In this document: in pieces, positions 1 through 8,912 of the stretch
How positions within the stretch are numbered: position 1 is the stretch's first letter
Layout of the letters: the number at the start of each line of letters is the position of its first letter
Source: Mangrovicella endophytica
GTDB lineage: Bacteria; Pseudomonadota; Alphaproteobacteria; Rhizobiales; Rhizobiaceae
Length of the DNA: 64,000 nt
NCBI RefSeq assembly: GCF_002893625.1
Contig: NZ_PKMZ01000012.1
Span: 1 to 64,000 of the forward strand
Direction of reading: 5' to 3'
Translations under genes and position numbers: made by a program
Notes under the pieces: generated by a model
Seen by the model: only the letters and a program-made list of their open reading frames with translations
What the model was told of the DNA's origin: nothing
Database searches by the model: none

Positions 1-1465
1 CCGCGCTGGTGACTTCGGACAGGGCCGCCACCGTCTCTTCCAGGCTTGCGGCCTGCTGCTCGGTGCGCTGGGCGAGGTCGTTTGAGGCGACCGTGATCTC
101 GGCAAGACCGGTGCGGATGGCGCCGATCGAGTTCACCACCGAGCCGACCGTGTCCTCCAGCTTGCCGATGGACGAGTTGAACAGGCCGCGGACACCTTCA
201 TAGTCGCTGGAGAACGGCTTATCGAGCCGCGCTGTCAGATCGCCGTTGGAGACGCGCTCGAAGCCGTTCGTCATCTCGCTCATGAAGAAGTGATGCGCCT
301 TGACGTATTCCTGGCCTTCGATCTCCTGCCGCCGGCGCTGCTCTTCCTTTTCCGCTTCGCGGGCTGCGGCTTCCGCCTGCAGGCGCTCACGCTCGATGGC
401 CGCGTCCTTGAAGACCTCGACGGCCTTGCCCATCGCGCCGATCTCATCGGGGCGATCCTTGCCGGCAACTTCGATCGTCAGGTCGCCAGCGGCCAGACGG
501 TTCATCGTCGTGGTGATCTGGCGGAGCGCTCCGGCCAGGGCCCGCGCGAAGACAAGGAAGCCGACCAGCGACAGAAGCGACACGACGAGCGCGCCGATCA
601 CCATCTCCGCCAGAGCTCTCTGACCCGCCGCAGTCATCTCCGTGACGTCGGAGGCAAGCTCGAGAACGCCGACCTTGGTGCCGGAGAAGTCGACCAGCGG
701 CATGCCGGTCACGGCGTAGTGCTTGTCATCGGCATCGACAGCGCCGTCGAAGGTCTTGCCGTCAAAGACGCTCTGCAGCTCCTCAGGCGTGAGGAAGTTG
801 CCGGTCTTGGACGTCGTCGACTGCGTCTCGAAGCCGTCGGCGGTCTTGATGTGGATGCCGATATTGGCGTTGATGCTGCCCGCGAGCCGCGAGAAGTAAT
901 CTTCGGTCAGCATGGTGCCGACATCAGCAACGCCGACGATAACGCCGTCCTTACGGACGGGAGCGGTGGCAAAGACGCTGAGAGCGGTCCGGCCAGGCTC
1001 GATGCCGGCGGACAGGTTGCCGTCGCGCAGCGTGCTGACGATCGTCTTACGCCGCTGGGTCATGTCGTCACCGAATTTCTCCGGCGTATGCATGCGCGCA
1101 ACCGCCGTACCCTTTGCATCGGCGAAGGTCATGAGCTGGAGGTCGCCCTTCTCCTTGATCGCCGGCAGGCTTTGGCTGTAGCGCCGGATGAGTTCGTCGC
1201 GGTTGCCGGTGAGGATCAGGTCGGGCATTTCAGGCTCGCCGGCAACGGCGAGGGCGAGCGCAGAGGCAGCCCGCTTCTGCGCATCGATATCGGCCGTGAT
1301 CACGGCGAGATCGCTTTTCAGCTCAGTCTGCAGCGACTGGTCGATCATACCGCTTTGGCGGTACCAGGCCTGAGCACCGATAGCGGCACTCGCGAACAAG
1401 ACGGCGGCAAAGCCGTACAATGCTATGCGGATCCAAAGCGGTCGACGGACCTTCACGTCTGCCAT
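1..1465 (-). CDS. Methyl-accepting chemotaxis protein (3' end outside window)
   Basis: Transmembrane chemoreceptor that would pass ligand signals to CheA/CheW. Reading down from the ATG at 1465 there is a short cytoplasmic start (MADVKVRRPL), a first membrane helix at about residues 12-30, a periplasmic sensor of about 255 residues that resembles a Cache-type domain, a second helix at about 286-306 (MVIGALVVSLLSLVGFLVFA), a HAMP region near residue 326 (AAGDLTIEV), a charged linker, a second HAMP-like unit near residue 407 (NGDLTARLD), and the start of the signalling coiled coil (LAQRTEQQAASLEETVAAL). The kinase-control tip lies beyond position 1. The ribosome site is the purine run just before the ATG. 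An AT-rich stretch at about 1560-1605 probably holds the promoter. Ligand unknown. Confidence 0.93.
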   Translation of the reverse strand, partial: MADVKVRRPLWIRIALYGFAAVLFASAAIGAQAWYRQSGMIDQSLQTELKSDLAVITADIDAQKRAASALALAVAGEPEMPDLILTGNRDELIRRYSQSLPAIKEKGDLQLMTFADAKGTAVARMHTPEKFGDDMTQRRKTIVSTLRDGNLSAGIEPGRTALSVFATAPVRKDGVIVGVADVGTMLTEDYFSRLAGSINANIGIHIKTADGFETQSTTSKTGNFLTPEELQSVFDGKTFDGAVDADDKHYAVTGMPLVDFSGTKVGVLELASDVTEMTAAGQRALAEMVIGALVVSLLSLVGFLVFARALAGALRQITTTMNRLAAGDLTIEVAGKDRPDEIGAMGKAVEVFKDAAIERERLQAEAAAREAEKEEQRRRQEIEGQEYVKAHHFFMSEMTNGFERVSNGDLTARLDKPFSSDYEGVRGLFNSSIGKLEDTVGSVVNSIGAIRTGLAEITVASNDLAQRTEQQAASLEETVAALSEVTSA

Positions 1466-1690
1466 TGCAGCCCCCTGCTAACGCAACACCACTATCGGAG
1501 CGCGTGTCGCACAAGACAGCAGACGTCCCGACAGATTGCTGCCACAATACCCGCGGGGAGTTGACTATTGGCTAATATACAATCTTTCGTATGTATTCAT
1601 TGAGCCACCCGGCGCCACCCGTGACTCTCAGGCAGGTCCAGGCAGGTCTGCGTCGACGGTGTGCAGCATGCTGCCATGCCAACATGAAGA

Positions 1691-3349
1691 TTAGCTGAGA
1701 CGTCCGTCCAGCGCGTCCCGGATCAGCGCACGCGTCGCGCCGATCCCGTAGAGCGCGACAAAGGAGCCGAAGCGCGGGCCGCGCTCCTGCCCGATAAGGA
1801 TCTGATACAGCGCCTGGAACCACTCGCCGGAGACTCCTGGTCCGCCATCAGGTCCCTTCTTCTTCAGGTCCTGGTAGCGCTCGATCGGCCGGGCGACATC
1901 GAGAACGGCATTCTGCACCGTATCGCCATCGGCATCCTCAGGCAGCGATGCGAGGCGCGCCTCCAGATCTTCGAGCGCTGCCCTCTCAACATCGTCGGGC
2001 GCGCGGAAGCGCTTGGCCGGCCGCACGAAATCCTCGAAATAGCGCAGCGCATAACCAACAAGCCGGTCGAGTTCCGGGTCGCTCGCCGGCGTCACGGCCG
2101 GCGCGTAGCGGGTGATGAAACCCCAGAGGGTCTGCGCATTCGCGGCATTCGATGCCGAGACGAGGTTCAAGAGCATCGCAAAAGGCACTGCGATCGCCGT
2201 CTGCGGCGGCTTGCCGCCGTGGATGTGCCAGACCGGGTTCTGCAGCTGCTGCGCCAGTTCCTGCCGGCCATAGGCCGCGATGAAGCTGTAGTAGTCGTCG
2301 ACGGCCTTCGGAATGACGTCGAAATGCAGCTTCTTGGCCGCCCGCGGCTTGCCGAACATGTAGAAGGCCAGGCTCTCCGGCGAGGCATAGGTCAGCCACT
2401 CGTCGATGGTGAGGCCGTTGCCCTTCGACTTGGAGATCTTCTGACCGCGATCATCGAGGAAGAGCTCGTAGTTGAAGCCCTCCGGCGGCATCGCACCGAG
2501 CGCCCGGCAGATCTTCGACGACAGCGTGACGGAATCGATGAGATCCTTGCCCGCCATCTCGTAATGCACGCCAAGTGCGGTCCAGCGGAGCGCCCAGTCG
2601 GCCTTCCACTGGCACTTGACGGCGCCGCCCGTCACGCTGGTCTCGACCCGCTCGCCGGTATCCGGGTCAATATAGGCGATCAGTCCGCGCTGAGGGTCAC
2701 GCTCCACCATCGGCACCTGCAGCACGATGCCGGTGCGGGGCGAGACGGGCAGGAAAGGCGAATAGGTGGCGCGACGATCAGGGCCGAGGGTCGGCAGGAT
2801 GATGTCCATCACCTCATCATAGACCGCCAGCATCTTCAGCAGCGTTTCGTCGAAGCGTCCCGAGACGTAGTAGTCGGTGGCCGAGGCGAATTCGTAGTCG
2901 AAGCCGAAACGGTCGAGGAAGGCCCGCAGCCTTGCATTGTTGGCGGCGCCGAAGGACGGATATTCGTTGGAGAACGGGTCGGGCACGCGGCTCAGTGGCT
3001 TGCCGAGATGGCTCGCCATCATGTCGCGGTTCGGCACGTTGTCCGGCACCTTGCGCAAACCATCCATGTCGTCGGAGAAGCACAGAAGGCGCGTTCGCAC
3101 CGTGTCGCCGGTGAGCACTCGGAAGGCATGGCGCACCATCGAGGTTCGCGCCACCTCGCCAAAGGTTCCGATGTGCGGCAGGCCGGACGGGCCATAGCCG
3201 GTCTCGAAGAGAACCTCCTGCGGCGTCCCCGCTGCCGCAAAACGCGCGACGAGCTTGCGCGCCTCCTCGAACGGCCAGGCGCCCGATCGCGCCGCTTCCT
3301 CCTGGAGGGCCGCATCGACGATCAAAGGCTGCGCAGGCGATGCGGGCAT
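1691..3349 (-). CDS. lysK: Lysyl-tRNA synthetase, class I
   Basis: Charges tRNA-Lys with lysine in the cytoplasm. This is the class I type, usual in many alphaproteobacteria and archaea, not the class II LysS. The Rossmann-fold signature HIG is at residues 59-61 ([13 protein letters not shown]) and the KMSKS-type loop reads KISKSKGNG near residue 303. Length is 552 residues, normal for the family. I chose the ATG at 3349 because GAGGAA lies just upstream and because the 26 residues encoded by the longer frame are Cys/Arg-rich and unlike any N terminus. The gene stands alone; a stem-forming sequence (GGCGGCA at 3412-3418 pairing with TGCCGCC at 3443-3449) lies between it and the binding-protein gene upstream. 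Confidence 0.95.
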   Translation of the reverse strand: MPASPAQPLIVDAALQEEAARSGAWPFEEARKLVARFAAAGTPQEVLFETGYGPSGLPHIGTFGEVARTSMVRHAFRVLTGDTVRTRLLCFSDDMDGLRKVPDNVPNRDMMASHLGKPLSRVPDPFSNEYPSFGAANNARLRAFLDRFGFDYEFASATDYYVSGRFDETLLKMLAVYDEVMDIILPTLGPDRRATYSPFLPVSPRTGIVLQVPMVERDPQRGLIAYIDPDTGERVETSVTGGAVKCQWKADWALRWTALGVHYEMAGKDLIDSVTLSSKICRALGAMPPEGFNYELFLDDRGQKISKSKGNGLTIDEWLTYASPESLAFYMFGKPRAAKKLHFDVIPKAVDDYYSFIAAYGRQELAQQLQNPVWHIHGGKPPQTAIAVPFAMLLNLVSASNAANAQTLWGFITRYAPAVTPASDPELDRLVGYALRYFEDFVRPAKRFRAPDDVERAALEDLEARLASLPEDADGDTVQNAVLDVARPIERYQDLKKKGPDGGPGVSGEWFQALYQILIGQERGPRFGSFVALYGIGATRALIRDALDGRLS

Positions 3350-3531
3350 GTCATTCCTCGTTTGGCTGGACGTGCGGCAGCGGCAACGCAGGCAAAACCC
3401 GGCCATGCAGCGGCGGCACGGCCCCACCGTCTATGGGGGTCATGCCGCCCCGTCAACACGACTGCCGGCCGCAGACGATCGCGGCCGACCGGCTCCAGGG
3501 TGCCGCGCGCACGCCGCGACTCCTTGCAGGC

Positions 3532-4389
3532 TCAGAACGGGCTGACGGGGAAATAGCGCAGCATCAGCTCCGAGAAGCGGTGCTTTGCGACGATCTGACC
3601 AAGCGCATAGTCAAGCGCGCGGACGAGTTCGGCATCACTCCGCCCGACTGCGATGGCGAGCCCTTCGCCGAGGAAGCGGTCGGAGAGATACGGACCGCCG
3701 GCGAAGGCACAACAGCTCGCGGCCGCGTCGCTCTCCAGCCAGAAGGACAGGCCGACGCCGTCGCCGAAGACGGTCTCCACGGTCCCGGACTTCAAGGCAT
3801 CCAGCGCCTGCCCCTGGTCCTTGAACGGGACCACCTTCGCGGCCGGGAAGAAGGCCGCGAGCATCGCGGCATGCGCACTGCCCTCGACGACACCTACGGC
3901 CCTGCCCCGCATCTCGGCTAGTGCATCATCGGGAAGCGGCCGGTCTCGGCGCATGACGAAACGTGCGGGAAAGCGGAAATACGACCCAGTGAAGCCGAAT
4001 TTCGACCGGTTGGCCGCAGTCACGGAAAGGCCGGCGATGATCGCTTCGGCGTCGCCGCGCTCCAATCTCGACGCCAGCTCGGCAAAGGGAACGGCTTCGA
4101 TCTGGCAGCGCTCCAGGACGCCGAGCTCCTCGCACAGCAGCCGAGCGAGGTCGACATTGAAGCCGCCGAGCTTCCCGCGTGAGTCCAGAAAATTGAAGGG
4201 CGGGAAATCCGTCGTCGTCAGGAACCGCACCCGCTGGCGCTCTCCGAGCGTCGGGCGTGCCATGCGCTGGTGCTGGTCCCAGAAGTTGATCCCGCCGGCC
4301 TGATCGGCCGCCGCGGCAGCCGAAGCGCCGAGCGCACCGATGAACGCCCCGACGACCAGGATCAACCAGAGCGGGATTCTGACTACCAT
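3532..4389 (-). CDS. Polar amino-acid-type ABC transporter substrate-binding protein
   Basis: Periplasmic solute-binding protein of the SBP_bac_3 family, 285 residues. A signal peptide is clear (MVVRIPLWLILVVGAFIGAL, then an Ala-rich cleavage region). The family pattern follows: TTTDFPPFNFLDSRGKLGGFNVDLA, a mid-domain GLSVTAANRSKFGFTGSY, and the hinge segment GRAVGVVEGSAH. Start at 4389 gives the signal peptide directly; longer readings to 4779 add Arg-rich sequence typical of a shadow frame. No permease or ATPase gene is adjacent, so it may serve a transporter encoded elsewhere or act as a sensor ligand-binder. It diverges from the glycosyltransferase gene, sharing about 100 bases of promoter region. 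Substrate cannot be told from sequence. Confidence 0.88.
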   Translation of the reverse strand: MVVRIPLWLILVVGAFIGALGASAAAAADQAGGINFWDQHQRMARPTLGERQRVRFLTTTDFPPFNFLDSRGKLGGFNVDLARLLCEELGVLERCQIEAVPFAELASRLERGDAEAIIAGLSVTAANRSKFGFTGSYFRFPARFVMRRDRPLPDDALAEMRGRAVGVVEGSAHAAMLAAFFPAAKVVPFKDQGQALDALKSGTVETVFGDGVGLSFWLESDAAASCCAFAGGPYLSDRFLGEGLAIAVGRSDAELVRALDYALGQIVAKHRFSELMLRYFPVSPF

Positions 4390-4490
4390 AGGTTCGTTTC
4401 CTGCCGAGGGATTCCCGCGGAAGATGCCATTGCCTGAAAGCCTCATCCGCAGTTGCATCATCAGCGATCGTCTTACGAGGCGCCGTTCTG

Positions 4491-6491
4491 TTGCCCACGC
4501 TTCTCGACGACTTTCCCGTCGAACGGATCGGCCGTTCTTATGATCGTTCAGGAAACGAAAGCAAAGGCGATTCCAAGGCATCACCGGGGCAGATCGTCCG
4601 TCTGGTCTCGGCCGTCGATACCGCGCTGCGTCTCGCCTCCGTCGAGCCCTGGATCTACGCCGCAGCACGCGATCGGGCTCGGCGGCTTGGAACCGACGCC
4701 GCCAGCGAGCTCGTTGCAGCCGGCATCGTCTCGCGCGGGCGCCTGGCGGCGGCGATGGCGGCGAGCCTCGGCCTTCCACGCGGCGCGATCCTGCCTGAGG
4801 ACACTGTCATCGGCGATGTTCCATCTGGACCGGTCCGGCTGGTGAAAACCTGCGACGCAGGGCTCGTGACGCGGATCTTCGTCGATCCGCTGCTGGAAAC
4901 GCTGGATGCGGCAGCCGAGCTGCTCGACCGCCATCCGAACCTGCGCGGCCAGACCTTCGTTGCGACCGCCCGGGAGATCTCGGCGGCGCTCGGCGCCCGC
5001 AGCCGCGTCGACCGTGCGCAATCGGCCCGTCTCAGCCTTTCGGCAGACGAGCCGCTCGCGTCTGCACGCAGCACTTTGACCGGCACTCAAGGTCTCGTTC
5101 TCGGCTGCGGAGGCACCATCCTCGCGGTGGCGCTCCTGTCCGGCTCGGTCGCCGCCGGCCTGTTCCTCCACGTCGCGGCGTCGATCCTGTTCTTCGGCAC
5201 GACGATGCTGCGCCTGCTGGCGCGACTGCACCTGAAGCGTCGTCCCGCCGTCCCGATCACCACTGACGCCGGCAGCAGCGAAAAGCTGCCGTTCTATTCT
5301 GTGGTGGTTGCGTTGCATCGCGAGGAGAGTGTCGTGCCGACACTGGTTGCCGCGCTCTCCCTTCTCGAATGGCCGGTGTCGAGGATCGAGATCAAGCTTG
5401 TCTGCGAGGCGGACGACGCAGGCACGATCCGAGCTGTGCGTCACGCGATCGCCGGGCGAGCGCAGTTCGAGGTCGTCGCCGTTCCGCCGTCGGAACCGCG
5501 TACCAAGCCGAAAGCGTTGAATTACGCGCTGCCGCTGACGCGCGGCGAACTCCTCGTTCTCTATGACGCGGAGGACATACCGCACCCAACCCAGTTGCGG
5601 GAGGCGCATGCGCGCTTTCAGCAGTCCGACGAGCGCCTTGCCTGTCTGCAGGCGCCGCTCACCATCCACAATGCCGGGAAGAGCTGGCTCTCGGACATGT
5701 TCGCGCTGGAGTACGCGGCGCTGTTCCGTGGGCTGCTGCCGCTCCTCGCCGACCAGGCGCTGCCGATGCCGCTCGGCGGCACGTCGAACCACTTCCGCCG
5801 AGCCGCGCTCGTCGCGGTGGGCGGCTGGGACTCCCACAATGTCACCGAGGATGCCGATCTCGGCATGCGGCTCTACCGGCGCGGCTATCGCTGCGGCACG
5901 ATCACCGCGCCCACTTATGAGGAAGCGCCGCATCGGTGGCGCATCTGGCGCAATCAGCGCACGCGCTGGATGAAGGGCTGGATGCAGACCTACTGCGTTC
6001 ACATGCGCCAACCCGTCCGCCTGTGGCAGGAGCTTGGAGCCAAGGCCTTCGTCACGTTTCAGCTGCTGTTTTTCGGGATGATCGCGTCGAGCATGGCACA
6101 CCCGTTCTTCCTCGGCCTGTCCGGCTGGACGATCTGGACGATGGCGACGGAGGGCGCGCCGAACCTTCTGATGACCGCGCTGCTGGTCCTCGACCTTGTC
6201 AATGTCGTCCTTGGCTATGCAGCAACAGCGATGCTCATCAGGACTGTCCTGAAGCCGCGAGAACGGACCGGCCTCGGGTTGCGCCTGCTCGGGCTTTATC
6301 CCTATTGGCTGCTGCTCAGCTTCGCCGCCTTCAGGGCGGCGCTGCAGCTCCTTCATGCGCCGCATCGTTGGGAGAAGACGCCACATGGCGGCGACGCCGC
6401 ATCGGCAGCGCGCCGGCACGATGCCGGCTCGCAGGACCTGGCGCCGCTGGACGCCGGCCATTCCCTGGAGGCGCGGCCGGCATTGGGATGA
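4491..6491 (+). CDS. Membrane glycosyltransferase, family 2 (XagB-like)
   Basis: Processive-type inner-membrane GT2 enzyme of 666 residues, probably making or extending a surface polysaccharide. The first 150 residues form a soluble domain like the N-terminal domains of type II secretion ATPases (GSPII_E_N), a layout known from XagB-type enzymes. Two membrane helices follow at about 195-240. The catalytic domain shows the acidic YDAEDIPHP motif near residue 357, EDADLGMRLYRRGYR near 450 and QRTRWMKGW near 488 (Q/RxxRW, acceptor site). Three or four helices follow at the C terminus. The proposed start is TTG at 4491 with ACGAGG upstream; no in-frame ATG gives the full N-terminal domain. Product polymer unknown; it has no polysaccharide gene neighbours here. 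Confidence 0.88.
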   Translation: MPTLLDDFPVERIGRSYDRSGNESKGDSKASPGQIVRLVSAVDTALRLASVEPWIYAAARDRARRLGTDAASELVAAGIVSRGRLAAAMAASLGLPRGAILPEDTVIGDVPSGPVRLVKTCDAGLVTRIFVDPLLETLDAAAELLDRHPNLRGQTFVATAREISAALGARSRVDRAQSARLSLSADEPLASARSTLTGTQGLVLGCGGTILAVALLSGSVAAGLFLHVAASILFFGTTMLRLLARLHLKRRPAVPITTDAGSSEKLPFYSVVVALHREESVVPTLVAALSLLEWPVSRIEIKLVCEADDAGTIRAVRHAIAGRAQFEVVAVPPSEPRTKPKALNYALPLTRGELLVLYDAEDIPHPTQLREAHARFQQSDERLACLQAPLTIHNAGKSWLSDMFALEYAALFRGLLPLLADQALPMPLGGTSNHFRRAALVAVGGWDSHNVTEDADLGMRLYRRGYRCGTITAPTYEEAPHRWRIWRNQRTRWMKGWMQTYCVHMRQPVRLWQELGAKAFVTFQLLFFGMIASSMAHPFFLGLSGWTIWTMATEGAPNLLMTALLVLDLVNVVLGYAATAMLIRTVLKPRERTGLGLRLLGLYPYWLLLSFAAFRAALQLLHAPHRWEKTPHGGDAASAARRHDAGSQDLAPLDAGHSLEARPALG

Positions 6492-6922
6492 CTGGGCCGA
6501 TAGCTCGCCACGCCAACGCCGCAGGGGACGGACGCAGAGCAGGCCATACCGCGGCCCGGATATGCGGCACGACTGGTCCGATTGCTGATGACCTGCCGAT
6601 CGGCTCTCGCGCTTATGCGCTGGCGGCTTGCGCCTGCGCACCTTCGTCGGCAAGCCGATCACCCGATCGCGGACCATCATGAGGTCGCAGCCGTCGTGCA
6701 TCAGTGGGCTGCAAGGATGCCCCATCCTCCAGATGTGTTGGAGCGTGCCCGCGCTGCGTCGAAATCGACGCCCGCTCCGGTGGCAGACCATGATCGATCT
6801 CGAGACCGGCAACGCTTGCGGAACTGTCAGCCTTCCCGGCTGTTGGCCCGATCGATGTCTGTCCGCCGACGCCGCGGCCCGGCGCAATGTCACTCATCAT
6901 ACCGCCTTCCGCATCCGCACGA
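6492..6922. other. Stretch without a convincing gene
   Basis: Between the glycosyltransferase stop and the DUF2934 stop. The only long frame is on the minus strand (6613-6990, up to 125 codons). It overlaps the DUF2934 gene, has poor codon-position bias and only a weak AAGAAG before an internal ATG at 6936. I see no RNA gene or repeat. Confidence 0.5.
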
Positions 6923-7159
6923 TCAGGGACCGTCATGGCGGATCTTCTTGGCATCAGTCGCCTCGGCGCCATCCAGCCGCTCTGGATCACGGGGCGCGCT
7001 CTCGCCGTCCTGAATCTGGCGGAACTGCCGCTCTATATCCCGCGCAGCCTCCGCCCAATGCTCATGTTCGCGTCCGCTCGGCCGGCCTTCACGCTCCCAG
7101 ATTTCATAAGCGCGATCCCGCACGGCGGCATCGTCATCAATCGTGCGTCCATCCAACAT
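6923..7159 (-). CDS. DUF2934 family small protein
   Basis: A 78-residue cytoplasmic protein. The family core is plain: AVRDRAYEIWEREGRPSGRE followed by HEHWAEAARDIE. DUF2934 proteins are small, charged and of unknown function, often present in several copies in Hyphomicrobiales and often stress-linked. The ATG at 7159 is set by GGGAGGA eight bases upstream. The in-frame extension to 7186 has no ribosome site. About 45 bases upstream, TGAAC at 7210-7206 and GTT at 7187-7185 (minus strand) are spaced like an EcfG general-stress promoter, with one mismatch in the -35 element. Function not known. Confidence 0.85.
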   Translation of the reverse strand: MLDGRTIDDDAAVRDRAYEIWEREGRPSGREHEHWAEAARDIERQFRQIQDGESAPRDPERLDGAEATDAKKIRHDGP

Positions 7160-7315
7160 CACTAATCCTCCCATCCAGTACCTCAACGAGCGAAGCCGCC
7201 GGAGAGTTCAGGGATTCGATGAATAATGTAACGATTGTCAGATGGCGGACATCCTGCAACTGCCCTGCAGCAGCGGGCATGAAGAGCGGCGGTGCAGAAA
7301 ACTGTCGTTTTGCTT

Positions 7316-7340
7316 GGAACCGGTGTTCGCGGAACGGGTT
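7316..7340 (+). promoter_or_regulatory. EcfG-type (general stress sigma factor) promoter
   Basis: GGAAC at 7316-7320 and GTT at 7338-7340 with 17 bases between them. This fits the alphaproteobacterial EcfG/RpoE2 consensus (GGAAC, 16-17 bases, cGTT). The start codon of the next gene is 40 bases downstream, a sensible leader length. Confidence 0.65.
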
Positions 7341-7379
7341 TCGTTACGGGTGCCAAACAAGGATAAAAGGATAGTCGGG

Positions 7380-8027
7380 ATGAAACGATCTTCCATTCTC
7401 CTCGCAGGCAGTGCGTTCCTCTCCATCAGCGCAGCACCGGCGCTTGCCGACTGCAACGCCGATCTTCAGGCGATGTCTGCTGACACGACCACCACATCCT
7501 CCACGGATGCGGGCGGCGCGGCCGCCAGCGGCGGCACGACGACGCAGTATGACGCGTCCGGCAAAGAGACCAAGACCGACGCCAGCGGCCAGCAAATCGC
7601 AACCAGCAGCAGCGTCTCCAAGGATGGATCGACGGCGCCGCTACAGGAGACTGCGGGCGCGACGGCCGGTAACACTGCCGGGACAGGCACGGCCTCCGGC
7701 ACGACGGCTGGCTCAGGCGCCGGAACGGCGACCGCCAGTGCTTCGGGCGGCACGACGACCGAAGGGGGCACGACCTCCGGCGGCGCCGTCAGCAAGGATG
7801 GCTCCACGATGCCGCTTGCCAATGCCGAGGGCGGCGGTGACGTCAATGTGGCGACATCCAGCCAGGACGCACAGGCTCAGCAATCCGGGCAGATGACCGC
7901 GGCAGCCGCGCAGAAGCCCGAGGTGATGGCCGCGCTCGACAAGGCTCGCACCGCGCTCTCGTCCGGCGACGAAGCCGCTTGCCAGGCTGCCTTGCAGGAG
8001 GCCAAGCGCCTTTCGAGCGGCAGCTGA
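7380..8027 (+). CDS. Secreted Thr/Ser/Gly/Ala-rich protein of unknown function
   Basis: A 215-residue exported protein. It starts with a signal peptide (MKRSSILLAGSAFLSISAAP, cleavage after ALA) at the ATG at 7380, with AAAGGAT upstream. The mature part is low-complexity and rich in Thr, Ser, Gly and Ala, with a repeated block VSKDGSTAPL / VSKDGSTMPL at about residues 81 and 138. A more ordered tail follows (PEVMAALDKARTALSSGDEA, then a Cys and a short helix ending KRLSSGS). One Cys near the mature N terminus and one in the tail could form a disulfide. The EcfG-like promoter upstream suggests stress induction. I do not recognise a named family; a cell-envelope role is inference only. Confidence 0.8.
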   Translation: MKRSSILLAGSAFLSISAAPALADCNADLQAMSADTTTTSSTDAGGAAASGGTTTQYDASGKETKTDASGQQIATSSSVSKDGSTAPLQETAGATAGNTAGTGTASGTTAGSGAGTATASASGGTTTEGGTTSGGAVSKDGSTMPLANAEGGGDVNVATSSQDAQAQQSGQMTAAAAQKPEVMAALDKARTALSSGDEAACQAALQEAKRLSSGS

Positions 8028-8080
8028 TCCACGGCTGCCTGCCTTCAATCGCGGCTCGAAGGCTGCGGCGGATCCCATTC

Positions 8081-8112
8081 AGCATGGCCGGGCATTCGTC
8101 CCCGGCCATGCT
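8081..8112 (+). terminator. Strong hairpin after the secreted-protein gene
   Basis: A perfect 12-base inverted repeat, AGCATGGCCGGG at 8081-8092 and CCCGGCCATGCT at 8101-8112, with an 8-base loop, 54 bases after the stop. There is no T run, so it may act as an RNA stabiliser rather than an intrinsic terminator. Confidence 0.5.
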
Positions 8113-8191
8113 GTCATTGAAGTCTATCATCCCTAGCCTGTCGGTATCGTCTCGATGGCGCGGCTGACCGAGGCCGCGTAACATCGCGGCC

Positions 8192-8896
8192 ATGGCGGAC
8201 GAGACCGGGAAGGCGGAGAGCTATGAGCCGATCGCAGCTCGGCTGGCTGCGTTCGGTCTATGCCTGCGCGGCGGTTTTCGGCCCGACGCAGAAGAAGCTC
8301 TACCGCCGATGCCGGACGGCTCAGCGCCGGCGACACTGCTGCTCGTCGGAAATGCAGGCCCCGACCTGTGGCGCGTCTTCACGACCTCGCCCGAATTCGA
8401 CGACGGACACTCCGACGCGCTCGACCGATGGTCGCAGCGTGTACTCACGTCAATCGCCGAAGCGATCGGCGCTGCGGCCTACTTCCCGTTCGGCGGGCCG
8501 CCACACCTGCCCTTCCAGCAATGGGCGAAGCGGTCCGAACCTTTACACCCGTCGCCGCTGGGCCTGCTGATTCACCCACGCTTTGGTCTCTGGCACGCCT
8601 ATCGCGGTGCTCTCGCCCTCGGTCACGCGGTCGATCTGCCACCATGCCCGCCGTTGCCGAGCCCATGTGAGAGCTGCCGCGGCCGGCCATGTCTGACCGC
8701 CTGCCCGGTGGGGGCGTTCACAGGTGCGGGCTATGACGTCGGGCGCTGCCGCGCCTATGCGCGCGGGCCTGAGGGCGAGGGCTGCCGCAGCGGCGGCTGC
8801 AGGGCACGCCTGGCGTGCCCCTTCGGGCAAGACGCCGCGTACGGCTCCGAGCAGATGGCGTTCCACATGCGCGCCTTCCTTGAGGCGGCACAGTGA
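8192..8896 (+). CDS. Ferredoxin-like 4Fe-4S protein (QueG-related C-terminal fold)
   Basis: A 234-residue cytoplasmic protein whose C-terminal half carries two cysteine clusters: CESCRGRPCLTACPVGAF near residues 156-173 and a second set (CRAYARG, then CRSGGC, then ACPFG) near 180-205. The pattern resembles the bis-[4Fe-4S] region of epoxyqueuosine reductase (QueG), but the protein lacks the full-length cobalamin-binding part of QueG (about 350 residues). The N-terminal half (LLLVGNAGPDLWRVF) resembles the small 'ferredoxin' proteins annotated in Rhizobiales. Electron-transfer role is inference; partner unknown. ATG at 8192 chosen as first in frame; its ribosome site is weak. Confidence 0.75.
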   Translation: MADETGKAESYEPIAARLAAFGLCLRGGFRPDAEEALPPMPDGSAPATLLLVGNAGPDLWRVFTTSPEFDDGHSDALDRWSQRVLTSIAEAIGAAAYFPFGGPPHLPFQQWAKRSEPLHPSPLGLLIHPRFGLWHAYRGALALGHAVDLPPCPPLPSPCESCRGRPCLTACPVGAFTGAGYDVGRCRAYARGPEGEGCRSGGCRARLACPFGQDAAYGSEQMAFHMRAFLEAAQ

Positions 8897-8912
8897 CGCC
8901 CGGCGTCAGACT

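Noticed and set aside
290-1564. A 424-codon plus-strand frame
   Set aside because: Antisense to the chemoreceptor, whose helices, HAMP units and coiled coil read clearly on the minus strand.
4581-6893. A 770-codon minus-strand frame
   Set aside because: It is antisense to the glycosyltransferase gene, Arg/Gln-rich and without any domain; high-GC DNA makes such shadows.
6613-6990. A minus-strand frame of 125 codons
   Set aside because: Weak ribosome site, overlap with the DUF2934 gene, no family; kept only as a remark.
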